DNA of 64,000 bases from Pseudomonas frederiksbergensis (lineage in GTDB: Bacteria; Pseudomonadota; Gammaproteobacteria; Pseudomonadales; Pseudomonadaceae), in the NCBI RefSeq assembly GCF_035751725.1, contig NZ_CP142104.1, positions 3,410,001-3,474,000 on the forward strand, given 5' to 3'. Shown in pieces: positions 25,732-34,177 of this stretch. The first letter of the stretch is position 1, and each line of letters begins with the position of its first letter. The notes under the pieces are model-generated. The model was not told the origin of the DNA. It searched no databases and saw only the letters and a program-made list of their open reading frames with translations. Made by a program: the position numbers and the translations under genes.

Positions 25732-26392
25732 GGTCCGGCTCCCCATTGCGAGGCAGGCCCCGGAACATGTCGGTGTACAACCGGTACACCACCTTGGAGG
25801 CGTGGATCACCGCCGCCTGGTCCGCCGCATCGTCCAGCCTGTTCATCAGGGCGCGATAAGTCTGCATGTGCTCGATATCCAGGGAACCGTGGGAGCTGAG
25901 GTAGCTGAACGCACTGGCCGGCAGTTCCAGGTGCCGGCGAATACTGTCGGCAGCGTGGGTCGCCAACGCAATGCTGGTGCCTTCGAGCACATTGACCATG
26001 CCAAACAGGCCGACGGGGTTGCCTCGGGCGATCAGATCGTAGAGGTAACTGACCATCAGCTCGATGGGCAACGACGGTTGGCCGTTGCGCACCGTGTCCT
26101 TGTCACCGCCGCAGGCGGCGATGTCATCCAGCACCCATTGCTCATGACCGTATTCTTCGTCGATGTATTCGCACACGGCCTTGCGCAGCCATTCCAGGCG
26201 CGTCGGCAGGCGCGCCCCGCACGCCATCATCAACGGTACGGTGTGGCGCACATGGTAGTAAGCCTGGATCAGAAAGCTGCGGTAGCTTTCCAGGCTGACC
26301 CGGCCTTCGAGGGCGTCACGGATGATCGGCAGGTTGAAAAGCGTCTGGCGTTCGTGATGTGTCGCTTCTTGCAAGGTGTCGAAAAAACTCAT
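25718..26392 (-). CDS. Heme-oxygenase-like diiron oxygenase/oxidase (TenA/PqqC fold)
   Basis: All-helical protein of 224 residues annotated in related genomes as TenA- or iron-containing redox enzyme. Candidate metal ligands follow the heme-oxygenase-like diiron pattern: Glu79/Glu80 and His83 in DEEYGHEQ, Glu137 in NVLEGTS, and His168-x3-Asp172-x2-His175 in SSHGSLDIEH. Such enzymes (UndA, SznF, BesC families) use O2 to desaturate, cleave or hydroxylate small molecules. ATG overlaps the ligase stop (ATGA). Reaction is not predictable, but the ligand set argues against a thiaminase role. Confidence 0.82.
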   Translation of the reverse strand: MSFFDTLQEATHHERQTLFNLPIIRDALEGRVSLESYRSFLIQAYYHVRHTVPLMMACGARLPTRLEWLRKAVCEYIDEEYGHEQWVLDDIAACGGDKDTVRNGQPSLPIELMVSYLYDLIARGNPVGLFGMVNVLEGTSIALATHAADSIRRHLELPASAFSYLSSHGSLDIEHMQTYRALMNRLDDAADQAAVIHASKVVYRLYTDMFRGLPRNGEPDHAPV

Positions 26393-27870
26393 GATGGGGA
26401 TTCCTCGGACAGAACGGGATCGGTGAGCAGCGTCCGGTACTGCTCGACAATGGCCTCGCGGCGCGGACGGCCGTTGGCGGTGAGCAGGCCGTTGGCCGTA
26501 GTGAAAGGTTGATCCAGACGTGTCCAGCGGTGGACACGTGCGTAATCGGGCAGCAAGTCGTTGGCCTTGGCGACGGCCAGCTCCAGCGCTTGATCCGTGC
26601 AATCGGCGCGGGTGGGCCAAAGCAGCGCATGGTTGTGAGGCATGGCTTCGCCATAGACGAAGGCCTGGGCGATGGCACCGCCCTGGGTGAGTTCGGCTTC
26701 AACCCATTCGGGGTTCACGTTGCGCCCGAAACTGGTCACGAACTGGTGCTTCTTGCGACCACGCAGGTAAAGGAAACCGTCTTCATCGAAATCACCCAGG
26801 TCGCCGCTGGGCCACCATTCGCCGGTGTGCATGGGTTCACCCAGATAACCCAGCAGGTTCGAGCCCTTGATCAGGACTTCACCATCCTCGGCCAGACGCA
26901 CCTCCACATGGGGCAGCGGCTGGCCGACACTGCCGGCCCGATGGCCCTGCGGCCGGTTGAGACACACCACCGAGGCGCATTCCGACAATCCGTAGCCTTC
27001 GAATACTGGCAGGCCCAGGCGCTGGGCCCGTTGCAACAAATCGTGGGACACCCGTGCGCCGCCAACGGCGGCGAAGCGGACGGTGTGCGGGTTGAACATC
27101 TTCCGTTCAGCGGCCGTAACCAGCACCAACAGCAGTTGCGGCACAAGGATCAGGCTATGCGCCCGGCGCTCGGCCAGGCATCCCAGCAGCCGTGTAGGGT
27201 CGACTCCGCTGGCGCCCTGGATGCCCAGGCGTTCCTGGCTGGGCACGCTCAGCATTGCCCCGGCATACAACGCCGCATAGCAGCCAAGGTTCTCCAGCAG
27301 AACGGCCAGTGGTAGCAAGGCCAGGTGATGCCTGGTCTCGACTGGGCGGCTGGCCTGCTCCAGTTCACGGGCCACCCGCAGGAGACTCTCGGCGCCCAGG
27401 CAGACCCCTTTCGGCGTCCCGGTAGTGCCGGAGGTGAACGTCAGCTTGGCCGTGCCCGCCGGCAAACGACTCGGGCCGTCGAAATGCCGCCGCCAGAACT
27501 CGCCGCTGTGCTGGTATCCGGCGGCTTGCAGTTCGGCGTCGAACGCCGGTTCGGCGATCACTCGCTCAGCCTGGCTCTGCTCCAGGCAATGGCGACGTTG
27601 AGCCTGGCTGAAAAAACCCGGCAGGTAGACGCAGGTCAGTCCTTCGAACAGCGCCGCCAGGTCCCAGAGGACGGCGTCGATGCCATTGTCCAGGGCCAGG
27701 GCGACGACCTGGACGTTTTCCTCCCGCAGACGGTGCTGGCGGTACACCACTTCCGAATACAGCGTTGCGTAGTCGAGCTGCGAACCATCGCCCCACAACG
27801 CGATGGCGTGTCCTCGCCGCTGCGCATGCCCGCGCAACGTATCCTTGAACCGCTGCATTTCAGGCGACAT
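26389..27870 (-). CDS. AMP-dependent acyl synthetase/ligase
   Basis: Adenylate-forming enzyme of 493 residues. P-loop LTFTSGTTGTPKG, A5 motif GYGLSECASV, A7 SGDLGDFDEDGFLYLRGR and A8 KKHQFVTSFGRNVNPEWVE are present. At the A10 position, where a catalytic lysine normally stands in a Gly-Lys context, the sequence is LLTANGRPRREAI, so the lysine appears replaced by arginine. It probably activates a fatty or carboxylic acid. The gene overlaps the hemolysin-family gene by 11 bp and the diiron gene by 4 bp. Confidence 0.88.
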   Translation of the reverse strand: MSPEMQRFKDTLRGHAQRRGHAIALWGDGSQLDYATLYSEVVYRQHRLREENVQVVALALDNGIDAVLWDLAALFEGLTCVYLPGFFSQAQRRHCLEQSQAERVIAEPAFDAELQAAGYQHSGEFWRRHFDGPSRLPAGTAKLTFTSGTTGTPKGVCLGAESLLRVARELEQASRPVETRHHLALLPLAVLLENLGCYAALYAGAMLSVPSQERLGIQGASGVDPTRLLGCLAERRAHSLILVPQLLLVLVTAAERKMFNPHTVRFAAVGGARVSHDLLQRAQRLGLPVFEGYGLSECASVVCLNRPQGHRAGSVGQPLPHVEVRLAEDGEVLIKGSNLLGYLGEPMHTGEWWPSGDLGDFDEDGFLYLRGRKKHQFVTSFGRNVNPEWVEAELTQGGAIAQAFVYGEAMPHNHALLWPTRADCTDQALELAVAKANDLLPDYARVHRWTRLDQPFTTANGLLTANGRPRREAIVEQYRTLLTDPVLSEESPS

Positions 27871-28537
27871 CGCAGGTTTCTCCGAGGTTCGTTGGCAACC
27901 CCAGCCGACTGAACAGACCGGTATTGCGCAGATGGATGAAACCGGCGCGAATGTTTCCGACGTGGACCCACGGCCGGCTTTCGTAATAGCGGCCCCAGAG
28001 GTGGCGCTCCTCACCGAGGCGCTGCGGATCGGCGGGACACAAGGTGACGGGTTTGAGGCCCAGGCGATGAAAGCTGTTGACCAGGCCGATATTGCCGGTG
28101 AACGCGACCCACTCCAGGCCGCCCATGGCCAGCAGATACGTGATCGCGATGATGCTCAACCGAGCGCTGCCGGTGTCGCTGGCGGCCAGGTTGCCCACCT
28201 CGACGATGCCAGCGCGGTCCACCGGGCGGTCGGCCGCGGCGCTGATCAAGGGTTCGATGGGCTCGTCCAGATAACGCTCCAGAAACAGCCTTCCTTGGGC
28301 GGCGCGGCGCACCCCAGCCACAGCGCAGAGCATGCCATGCGCATCATCGAGTCCGAATAGCTCGGGCATGAAATGCCGGATATCAGCACCGTGGACCTGG
28401 CGGAAACGTTGCTGGATAAACGCTTCAAGCTCGGCACGCCGGGGGTGCGCCGGCAGTCCCCGGTGCAAATGGCGGAGCGGTTGGCCAACGTCGCCGAAGG
28501 CCAGTGGCAATTGAATGTTCCAATCGAAATCGGGCAT
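27860..28537 (-). CDS. Thermostable-hemolysin family protein (GNAT-like acyltransferase relative)
   Basis: Protein of 225 residues matching the thermostable hemolysin family: RRAELEAFIQQRFRQVHGA, HFMPELFGL and LFLERYLDEPIEPLI are characteristic. The family is distantly related in fold to GNAT and autoinducer-synthase proteins, so an acyltransferase role is more likely here than cell lysis. It has no signal peptide. It is the first gene of the leftward operon, starting at 28537. The pairing with an acyl ligase suggests it uses an activated acyl group. Confidence 0.85.
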   Translation of the reverse strand: MPDFDWNIQLPLAFGDVGQPLRHLHRGLPAHPRRAELEAFIQQRFRQVHGADIRHFMPELFGLDDAHGMLCAVAGVRRAAQGRLFLERYLDEPIEPLISAAADRPVDRAGIVEVGNLAASDTGSARLSIIAITYLLAMGGLEWVAFTGNIGLVNSFHRLGLKPVTLCPADPQRLGEERHLWGRYYESRPWVHVGNIRAGFIHLRNTGLFSRLGLPTNLGETCDVA

Positions 28538-28876
28538 GGACCGACGTTCTCCCCTGGGTTGTTGGGGAGAAGTATCGAACCCGTTTCTTAATGAAGTCTG
28601 AAGATGGAATACCCGGCAGGCAGTCTGCGCGTCGCTATCCCCGGGAGTGGTGCTTAGCGCGCGAGGCGAAGTGAAGCGTCATGGTTACGGTCCGTGGGAT
28701 TTACACGCACCACGATAGGGAACCGCTTGGCTGGCTTGCGTGGTACTGCCGCGCCAACCGAGGCGCACATGGGACGACGCTATTGGGCGTCGAACAATCC
28801 TTCTGAGACTGGTCTACCCTCATCTTCCAGGCTCATCGCTGCTTTATCAGGGATTCGCGCCCAGAGAGGTTTCGAC
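28538..28876. other. Intergenic region, divergent
   Basis: This 339-bp stretch separates the leftward hemolysin-family operon from the rightward marC-type gene. It should contain both promoters. I see no Anr box, sigma54 element, strong hairpin or convincing small gene in it. Confidence 0.5.
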
Positions 28877-29557
28877 ATGGCAGATCTAGTTAACGCCGTT
28901 GCACTTGGGCTGCTGGCTCTTCTGCCACTGATCAACCCGCCGACCACCGTGGCGCTGTTCCTCGCTTTAAGCAAAGGACTCAACCAGCGTGAAAAGAACA
29001 AACAGGCGTTCCTGACATCATTTTATGTATTTCTCATCATGGCGCTCACCTACTACATCGGTGAGTTCATCATGAAAATTTTCAGTATCTCCATACCCGG
29101 CTTGCGGATGGCCGGTGGCGGGATACTTATTGTGATGGGCTTGAAGATGCTTTTTCCGCCGCCTTCGCAACCTTCGACCCCGACCTCCAGCAACGGCACG
29201 CCGGAGACAGCCAACTTTGCCTTCATCCCGCTAGCCATGCCCAGCACTGCCGGCCCTGGGACAATCGCGATGATCATAAGCGCTTCAGCGACGATTAAGC
29301 ACAGCACGTCTTTTCCGGCCTGGGTATTGGTAACAGCGCCTCCACTGATTTTTCTCTTCACCGCCCTTATCCTCTGGTTATGTTTGAGAGGGTCAGGAAT
29401 CATCATGCGGGTCACTGGCGCCTCGGGCATCGATGCGATTTCACGCTTGATGGGCTTCTTGCTTGTATGCATGGGCGCACAGTTTGCTATCAATGGCTCG
29501 GTGGAAGTCGCACAGACACTCATCGATCAAAATCTTCCTCGGCTGCGCCTCCCGTAG
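28877..29557 (+). CDS. MarC family membrane protein
   Basis: Inner-membrane protein of 226 residues with six helices. PLINPPTTVALFLALSKGL near the N-terminus and the central PLAMPSTAGPGTIAMIISAS are MarC/YchE signatures. The loop between helices 3 and 4 is Pro/Ser/Thr rich. ATG 28877 follows AGAGAGG. Despite the name, MarC proteins have no proven role in antibiotic resistance. It is followed after 213 bp by the RND efflux operon and may be independent. Confidence 0.9.
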   Translation: MADLVNAVALGLLALLPLINPPTTVALFLALSKGLNQREKNKQAFLTSFYVFLIMALTYYIGEFIMKIFSISIPGLRMAGGGILIVMGLKMLFPPPSQPSTPTSSNGTPETANFAFIPLAMPSTAGPGTIAMIISASATIKHSTSFPAWVLVTAPPLIFLFTALILWLCLRGSGIIMRVTGASGIDAISRLMGFLLVCMGAQFAINGSVEVAQTLIDQNLPRLRLP

Positions 29558-29770
29558 GTCGGTGGGAGAGACGCAGCCACGTTTCCCATACGCGAGACTG
29601 CGACGCGTTTACTGCGCCCGTCCTCACGGTTTTATCAATAACTTAACAGTCCGTGAGAGCGTTCGGTCGTGCGGTCGGCATGGCGATCGAAGCCGTCTTT
29701 GCTTGCGGGTTCGCGCTGCCCAGATATCGTGACTACGCTGTGTTCGAGGATAGCGCGACGGAGCGTCGAC

Positions 29771-30970
29771 ATGGGCATCAGAGCATTTGTTGTCAGGCAG
29801 CGTGTTGGTGTCCCGGTTGCGCTTCTCGTGGGGCTTTCGAGCCTAATGGGTGGCTGCGGTAAAGAGCCTGTTTCCCCGGCTCGCCAAGCACCTAACGTCA
29901 CCGTCATGACGGTGACCGCGCGTGATACGCCTGTGACCCTGGAGTTCGTTGCGCAAACCCAGAGTTCTCGCGAAGTGGAGATACGCGCGCGCGTCGCGGG
30001 GTTCCTCGATAGGCGGCTGTACACCGAAGGCGATGTGGTGAAAGCCGGGCAAATCCTGTTTCAGATGGACCGAAAACCGTTTGAGGCAGCGTTGGCATCG
30101 GCTCAGGGGCAAATGGCCCAGCAACAAGCACGCTGGGAAGTGGCCAAGGCCACCCTCGCCCGCGTCCGGCCGCTGGCCGCGCAGAACGCGGTCAGCAAGA
30201 TGGACCTGGACAACGCCGTCGGCGCGGAGCGTGAGAGCAAGGCAGCCGTACTCGCCACCGAAGGTTTAGTGCGCACGGCGCAACTGAATCTGAGTTACAC
30301 CACCATCACCTCGCCTCTCAACGGTCTTTCGAGCGATGCCAGGAAACAGGAAGGCAGCTACGTCACACCCGGCGAATCAGGACTGCTGACGTCCGTATCA
30401 CAAATGGACCCGATGTACGTCAACTTCAGTCTTTCGGAAAACGAAACCCTGAAATACCGCAATGAAATTGCTGCCGGACGCCTGATATTTCCACCTCGCA
30501 GCGATTTTATCGTGGAAATAGTGTTGGCTGACGGCACCGTGGTTCCCGAACGCGGCAAGGTGAGTTTCCTGGCGCCTTCATACAGCCAGGAAACCGGTAC
30601 CTTTCTCGTCCGGGCGGTGCTCGCGAACCCGAAGGGCCTGCTCCGCCCTGGCCAGTTCGTGCGCGCATTGGCCAAAGGCGCAACCCGGCCAAACGCTATC
30701 CTGGTGCCCCAGAAGGCCGTGCTGGAGGGCGCGAAGAGCCACTTCGTCTGGGTCGTCAATACCGAGAATAAACCCGAGCAACGGGTCGTCGAAGTCGGCG
30801 AGTGGCAAGGTGAAGACTGGATTATCAGCAAGGGCCTGCGCGCCGGCGAGCGCATCGTGGTCGATGGTGCGCTGAGGGTGACGTCGGGGGGGGCACTGAA
30901 AATCGTCGAACCGCCTGCTGCCGGCGCCAATTCGATAGAAGCCGGTGCAACCAGTGGTAACAGCCCATGA
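29771..30970 (+). CDS. RND efflux periplasmic adaptor lipoprotein
   Basis: Membrane-fusion protein of 399 residues. The signal peptide ends in a lipobox (LSSLMGGC), anchoring it in the inner membrane. The barrel-sandwich entry VEIRARVAGFLDRRLYTEGD, a coiled-coil hairpin (residues 105-165) and the exit strand NLSYTTITSPLNGL follow. ATG 29771 follows CGGAG; the frame upstream has poor coding character. It overlaps the pump gene by ATGA. Together they form a tripartite drug or solvent exporter. Confidence 0.94.
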   Translation: MGIRAFVVRQRVGVPVALLVGLSSLMGGCGKEPVSPARQAPNVTVMTVTARDTPVTLEFVAQTQSSREVEIRARVAGFLDRRLYTEGDVVKAGQILFQMDRKPFEAALASAQGQMAQQQARWEVAKATLARVRPLAAQNAVSKMDLDNAVGAERESKAAVLATEGLVRTAQLNLSYTTITSPLNGLSSDARKQEGSYVTPGESGLLTSVSQMDPMYVNFSLSENETLKYRNEIAAGRLIFPPRSDFIVEIVLADGTVVPERGKVSFLAPSYSQETGTFLVRAVLANPKGLLRPGQFVRALAKGATRPNAILVPQKAVLEGAKSHFVWVVNTENKPEQRVVEVGEWQGEDWIISKGLRAGERIVVDGALRVTSGGALKIVEPPAAGANSIEAGATSGNSP

Positions 30971-33900
30971 GCATTTCCCACTATTGCATTGAGCGGCCGA
31001 TTTTCGCCTCAGTCATCTCGATCATCATCACCCTGGCCGGCACCGTGGCCATGCTCCAGCTCCCCGTCGCCCAGTATCCAGATATCACCCCGCCGCAGAT
31101 AACAGTGGCGGCGACCTATCCCGGTGCGGATGCCCAGGTCGTGGCCAACAACGTGGCAGCGCCCATCGAGCAGCAGGTCAACGGCGCGGACAACATGATC
31201 TACATGAACTCGTCGAGCTCAGCGACGGGCAACATGACCCTCAACGTATTTTTCGAGATCGGGACCGATCCTTCCCTGGCGCAGGTGGACGTACAGAACC
31301 GGGTCAACCTGGCCTTGCCTCAACTGCCCTCCGCCGTGCAGAGCCAGGGCATCCAAGTGCAGAAGAAATCATCGGCGTTCATGATGGTGCTGGCGGTGTA
31401 CTCGGCGGGCGACCGCTATGACAGCACCTACGTCGCCAACTACGCCAATCTTTATATCCTCGATGCGATCAAGCGTATCCCTGGCGCGAACCAGGCCAGC
31501 ATCTTCGGCACGCCAGACTACGCCATGCGGATCTGGCTCAAACCCGATCGCATGGCCCAGTTGGGCATCACCGCCGCCGATGTGCAGAGCGCCGTGGCCA
31601 ACCAGAACCAGCAATTTGCCGTAGGACGCGTCGGTCAGTCGCCAACGGGCTCTGCCGTGGAGCAATCGTTTGCCGTGACCACCAAGGGACGCCTGACCGA
31701 GCCTGCGGAGTTCGAAAACATCATTCTGCGCGCGAGCAGTGAAGGGGCTGCCCTCGTGCGTCTCAAAGACATTGGCCGCGCGGAACTCGGCCAGAAGGAC
31801 TACTCGCTGCGCAGCACCTACCAAGGCAAGCCGGCGACATTGATTGCGGTGTATCAACAACCCGGGGCCAACGCGCTGGACGTCTCGGCAGCAGTCACCA
31901 AAACCCTCGCAGACATGAAGGCAACCTTCCCCGAGGGCATCGAATACAAAATTGTGATGGACACTACGGCGTTCACACGCGCGTCGATCTCCGAGGTGAT
32001 CCATACCTTCTTCGAAGCACTGGTGCTGGTGGTCGTGGTGGTCTACATCTTCCTGCAGAGCTTGCGCGCCACCTTGATTCCGGTGATTGCGGTGCCGGTG
32101 TCAATCGTCGGTACCTTTATCGGCATGTCAGCCCTGGGTTTCTCCGTGAACATGCTGACGCTGTTCGGCATGGTACTGGCCATCGGTATCGTGGTGGACG
32201 ACGCAATCGTGGTGGTGGAAAACGTCGAGCGCAACATGCACGTCCACAAGATGACGCCCAAGGACGCTGCCAAGCGGGCGATGGACGAAGTCGCCGGTCC
32301 GGTGGTGGCCATCGTACTGGTACTGTGCGCGGTGTTTATCCCGGTAGCGTTCATGGGTGGCATAACCGGCCAACTCTACAAGCAGTTCGCAATCACCATC
32401 GCCATTTCCGTGGTGATTTCCGGCCTGGTTGCCCTGACCCTGTCTCCAGCGCTCGCTGCCGTGCTGCTCAAGCCGCAGCACGGTAAAAAAAATGCGTTCT
32501 TTCGTTGGTTCGAACGCAGTTTCGAGCGCATGACCGAGGGTTACTCACGCGCTGTTGCGTTCATGATCAAACGCTTCTTACTGGCCCTGTTGCTCTTTGC
32601 GGGCATGATCGTGTTGATCCTGTTGATGGCGCAGCGCATACCCAGCGCGTTCCTGCCCCCCGAGGACCAGGGGTATCTGCTGGGCGCGATCATCATGCCT
32701 GACGCTGCCAGCCTCGACCGAACCGGCGAAGTCGGCAAAGTGGCCAGTGATTTTTTCATGAACGATGAGGCCGTGGAAGGCGTCGCCATCGTCAACGGCT
32801 ACAGCCTGCTGGATGGGCAGAACAAGAACAATGCCGCCGCGTTCTTCGTCGGCTTCAAGGATTTCGAAGGACGCTACAAGGACTCGGACACCATTGCGCA
32901 GCAAAGCGCCCCGGCGGTCCTTCAAAAAGCCGCTCATGGTTTTTCCACCGTTCAGGAAGGCATCATCCTGCCGGTCAACCCTCCGTCGATTCCTGGCTTG
33001 GGCACCACCGGCGGCATGGAGGTGTGGATTCAGAGCAAGGGCGACGCGAGCCTCGACCAGTTGTCCGAAGTGGTCGGCGCGCTCATGACGAAGGCTAAGG
33101 AGCGCCCGGAGCTCGGTCCCATCACCTCGACCTTCAACGTTCATTCGCGCCAGTTGATGGTCGATGTCAACCGCGAAAAAGCCGAGAGCCTCGGCGTGCC
33201 AGTGGAAGATGTCTATAGCGCCATGCAAACCATGTTCGGCTCGCTCTATGTCTCACAATTCAACAAGTTCAGCCGGCTGTGGCAGGTCATCCTGCAGGCC
33301 GAACCGTCCTATCGCCTCAAGGCCGAAGACCTGCAAGAGATTTACGTGCGCAACAGAAACGGGGAAATGGTGCCACTCAAGGCGGTGCTGACTACCCGCT
33401 ACGTCACGGGCCCCGACCTGCTGACCCGTTTCAATAACTTCCCGGCGGTCAAGCTGACCGCCAATGCCGCCCCTGGCTACAGCTCCGGCCAGGCGCTCAA
33501 GGCGCTGGAAGAAATCAGCGCAGAGATCATGACCAATGATTATTCGCTGGCCTTGAGTGGCGAGGCGTTCGAAGAGAAAAAGAGCGGCGGTGCCTCGTCA
33601 CAGGTCTTTATTTTCGGCATGGTGATGGTGTTCCTGATACTGGCCGCCCAGTACGAAAAATGGTCCTTGCCCATCGGGGTGCTGCTCGCTGTGCCCTTTG
33701 CCCTGTTCGGTGCCCTCCTCGCCGTACTGATCCGAGGCCTGAGCAATGACGTGTACTTCCAGATCGGCTTGACCATGTTGGTGGCACTCGCCGCCAAGAA
33801 CGCCATCCTGATCTTCGAGTTCGCGGTCCTCAACCGGGAAAATGGCATGTCGGCCTATGACGCCGCGATGACCGCCGCCAAGGAACGTCTACGCCCTATC

Positions 33901-34176
33901 GTCATGACGTCGCTGGCGTTCATTCTCGGCTGCGTGCCGCTGGCAATTGCCGTCGGCGCATCTGAAAATAGCCGTCACTCAATCGGTACGGGTGTCATCG
34001 GCGGGATGTTGGCAGCGACGGTGGTCGCAATCTTTTTCATCCCGCTGTTCTACTACCTGGCGGAGCGGATGTTCGGGAAGAAAGACAGTGCCCAAACGGC
34101 CGCTCAACCGGCGCTATCGGCACCACCCGCACAGGTCTCGGGCAGTTCAGCAAGCCACGGGCAGGAGCGCGATTGA
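30967..34176 (+). CDS. RND multidrug efflux transporter (HAE1 family)
   Basis: Inner-membrane proton-driven pump of 1069 residues. N-terminal MSISHYCIERPIFASVISII, the TM4 proton-relay Asp pair in GIVVDDAIVVVENVERNM, TM5-6 block LALTLSPALAAVLLKP and C-terminal VALAAKNAILIFEFAV are HAE1 hallmarks. Two large periplasmic loops are present. The 1069-residue length is slightly above the usual 1030-1050 owing to a Ser/Ala/Pro-rich tail. No transcriptional regulator adjoins the operon. Substrates cannot be predicted from sequence alone. Confidence 0.96.
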   Translation: MSISHYCIERPIFASVISIIITLAGTVAMLQLPVAQYPDITPPQITVAATYPGADAQVVANNVAAPIEQQVNGADNMIYMNSSSSATGNMTLNVFFEIGTDPSLAQVDVQNRVNLALPQLPSAVQSQGIQVQKKSSAFMMVLAVYSAGDRYDSTYVANYANLYILDAIKRIPGANQASIFGTPDYAMRIWLKPDRMAQLGITAADVQSAVANQNQQFAVGRVGQSPTGSAVEQSFAVTTKGRLTEPAEFENIILRASSEGAALVRLKDIGRAELGQKDYSLRSTYQGKPATLIAVYQQPGANALDVSAAVTKTLADMKATFPEGIEYKIVMDTTAFTRASISEVIHTFFEALVLVVVVVYIFLQSLRATLIPVIAVPVSIVGTFIGMSALGFSVNMLTLFGMVLAIGIVVDDAIVVVENVERNMHVHKMTPKDAAKRAMDEVAGPVVAIVLVLCAVFIPVAFMGGITGQLYKQFAITIAISVVISGLVALTLSPALAAVLLKPQHGKKNAFFRWFERSFERMTEGYSRAVAFMIKRFLLALLLFAGMIVLILLMAQRIPSAFLPPEDQGYLLGAIIMPDAASLDRTGEVGKVASDFFMNDEAVEGVAIVNGYSLLDGQNKNNAAAFFVGFKDFEGRYKDSDTIAQQSAPAVLQKAAHGFSTVQEGIILPVNPPSIPGLGTTGGMEVWIQSKGDASLDQLSEVVGALMTKAKERPELGPITSTFNVHSRQLMVDVNREKAESLGVPVEDVYSAMQTMFGSLYVSQFNKFSRLWQVILQAEPSYRLKAEDLQEIYVRNRNGEMVPLKAVLTTRYVTGPDLLTRFNNFPAVKLTANAAPGYSSGQALKALEEISAEIMTNDYSLALSGEAFEEKKSGGASSQVFIFGMVMVFLILAAQYEKWSLPIGVLLAVPFALFGALLAVLIRGLSNDVYFQIGLTMLVALAAKNAILIFEFAVLNRENGMSAYDAAMTAAKERLRPIVMTSLAFILGCVPLAIAVGASENSRHSIGTGVIGGMLAATVVAIFFIPLFYYLAERMFGKKDSAQTAAQPALSAPPAQVSGSSASHGQERD

Positions 34177-34177
34177 C

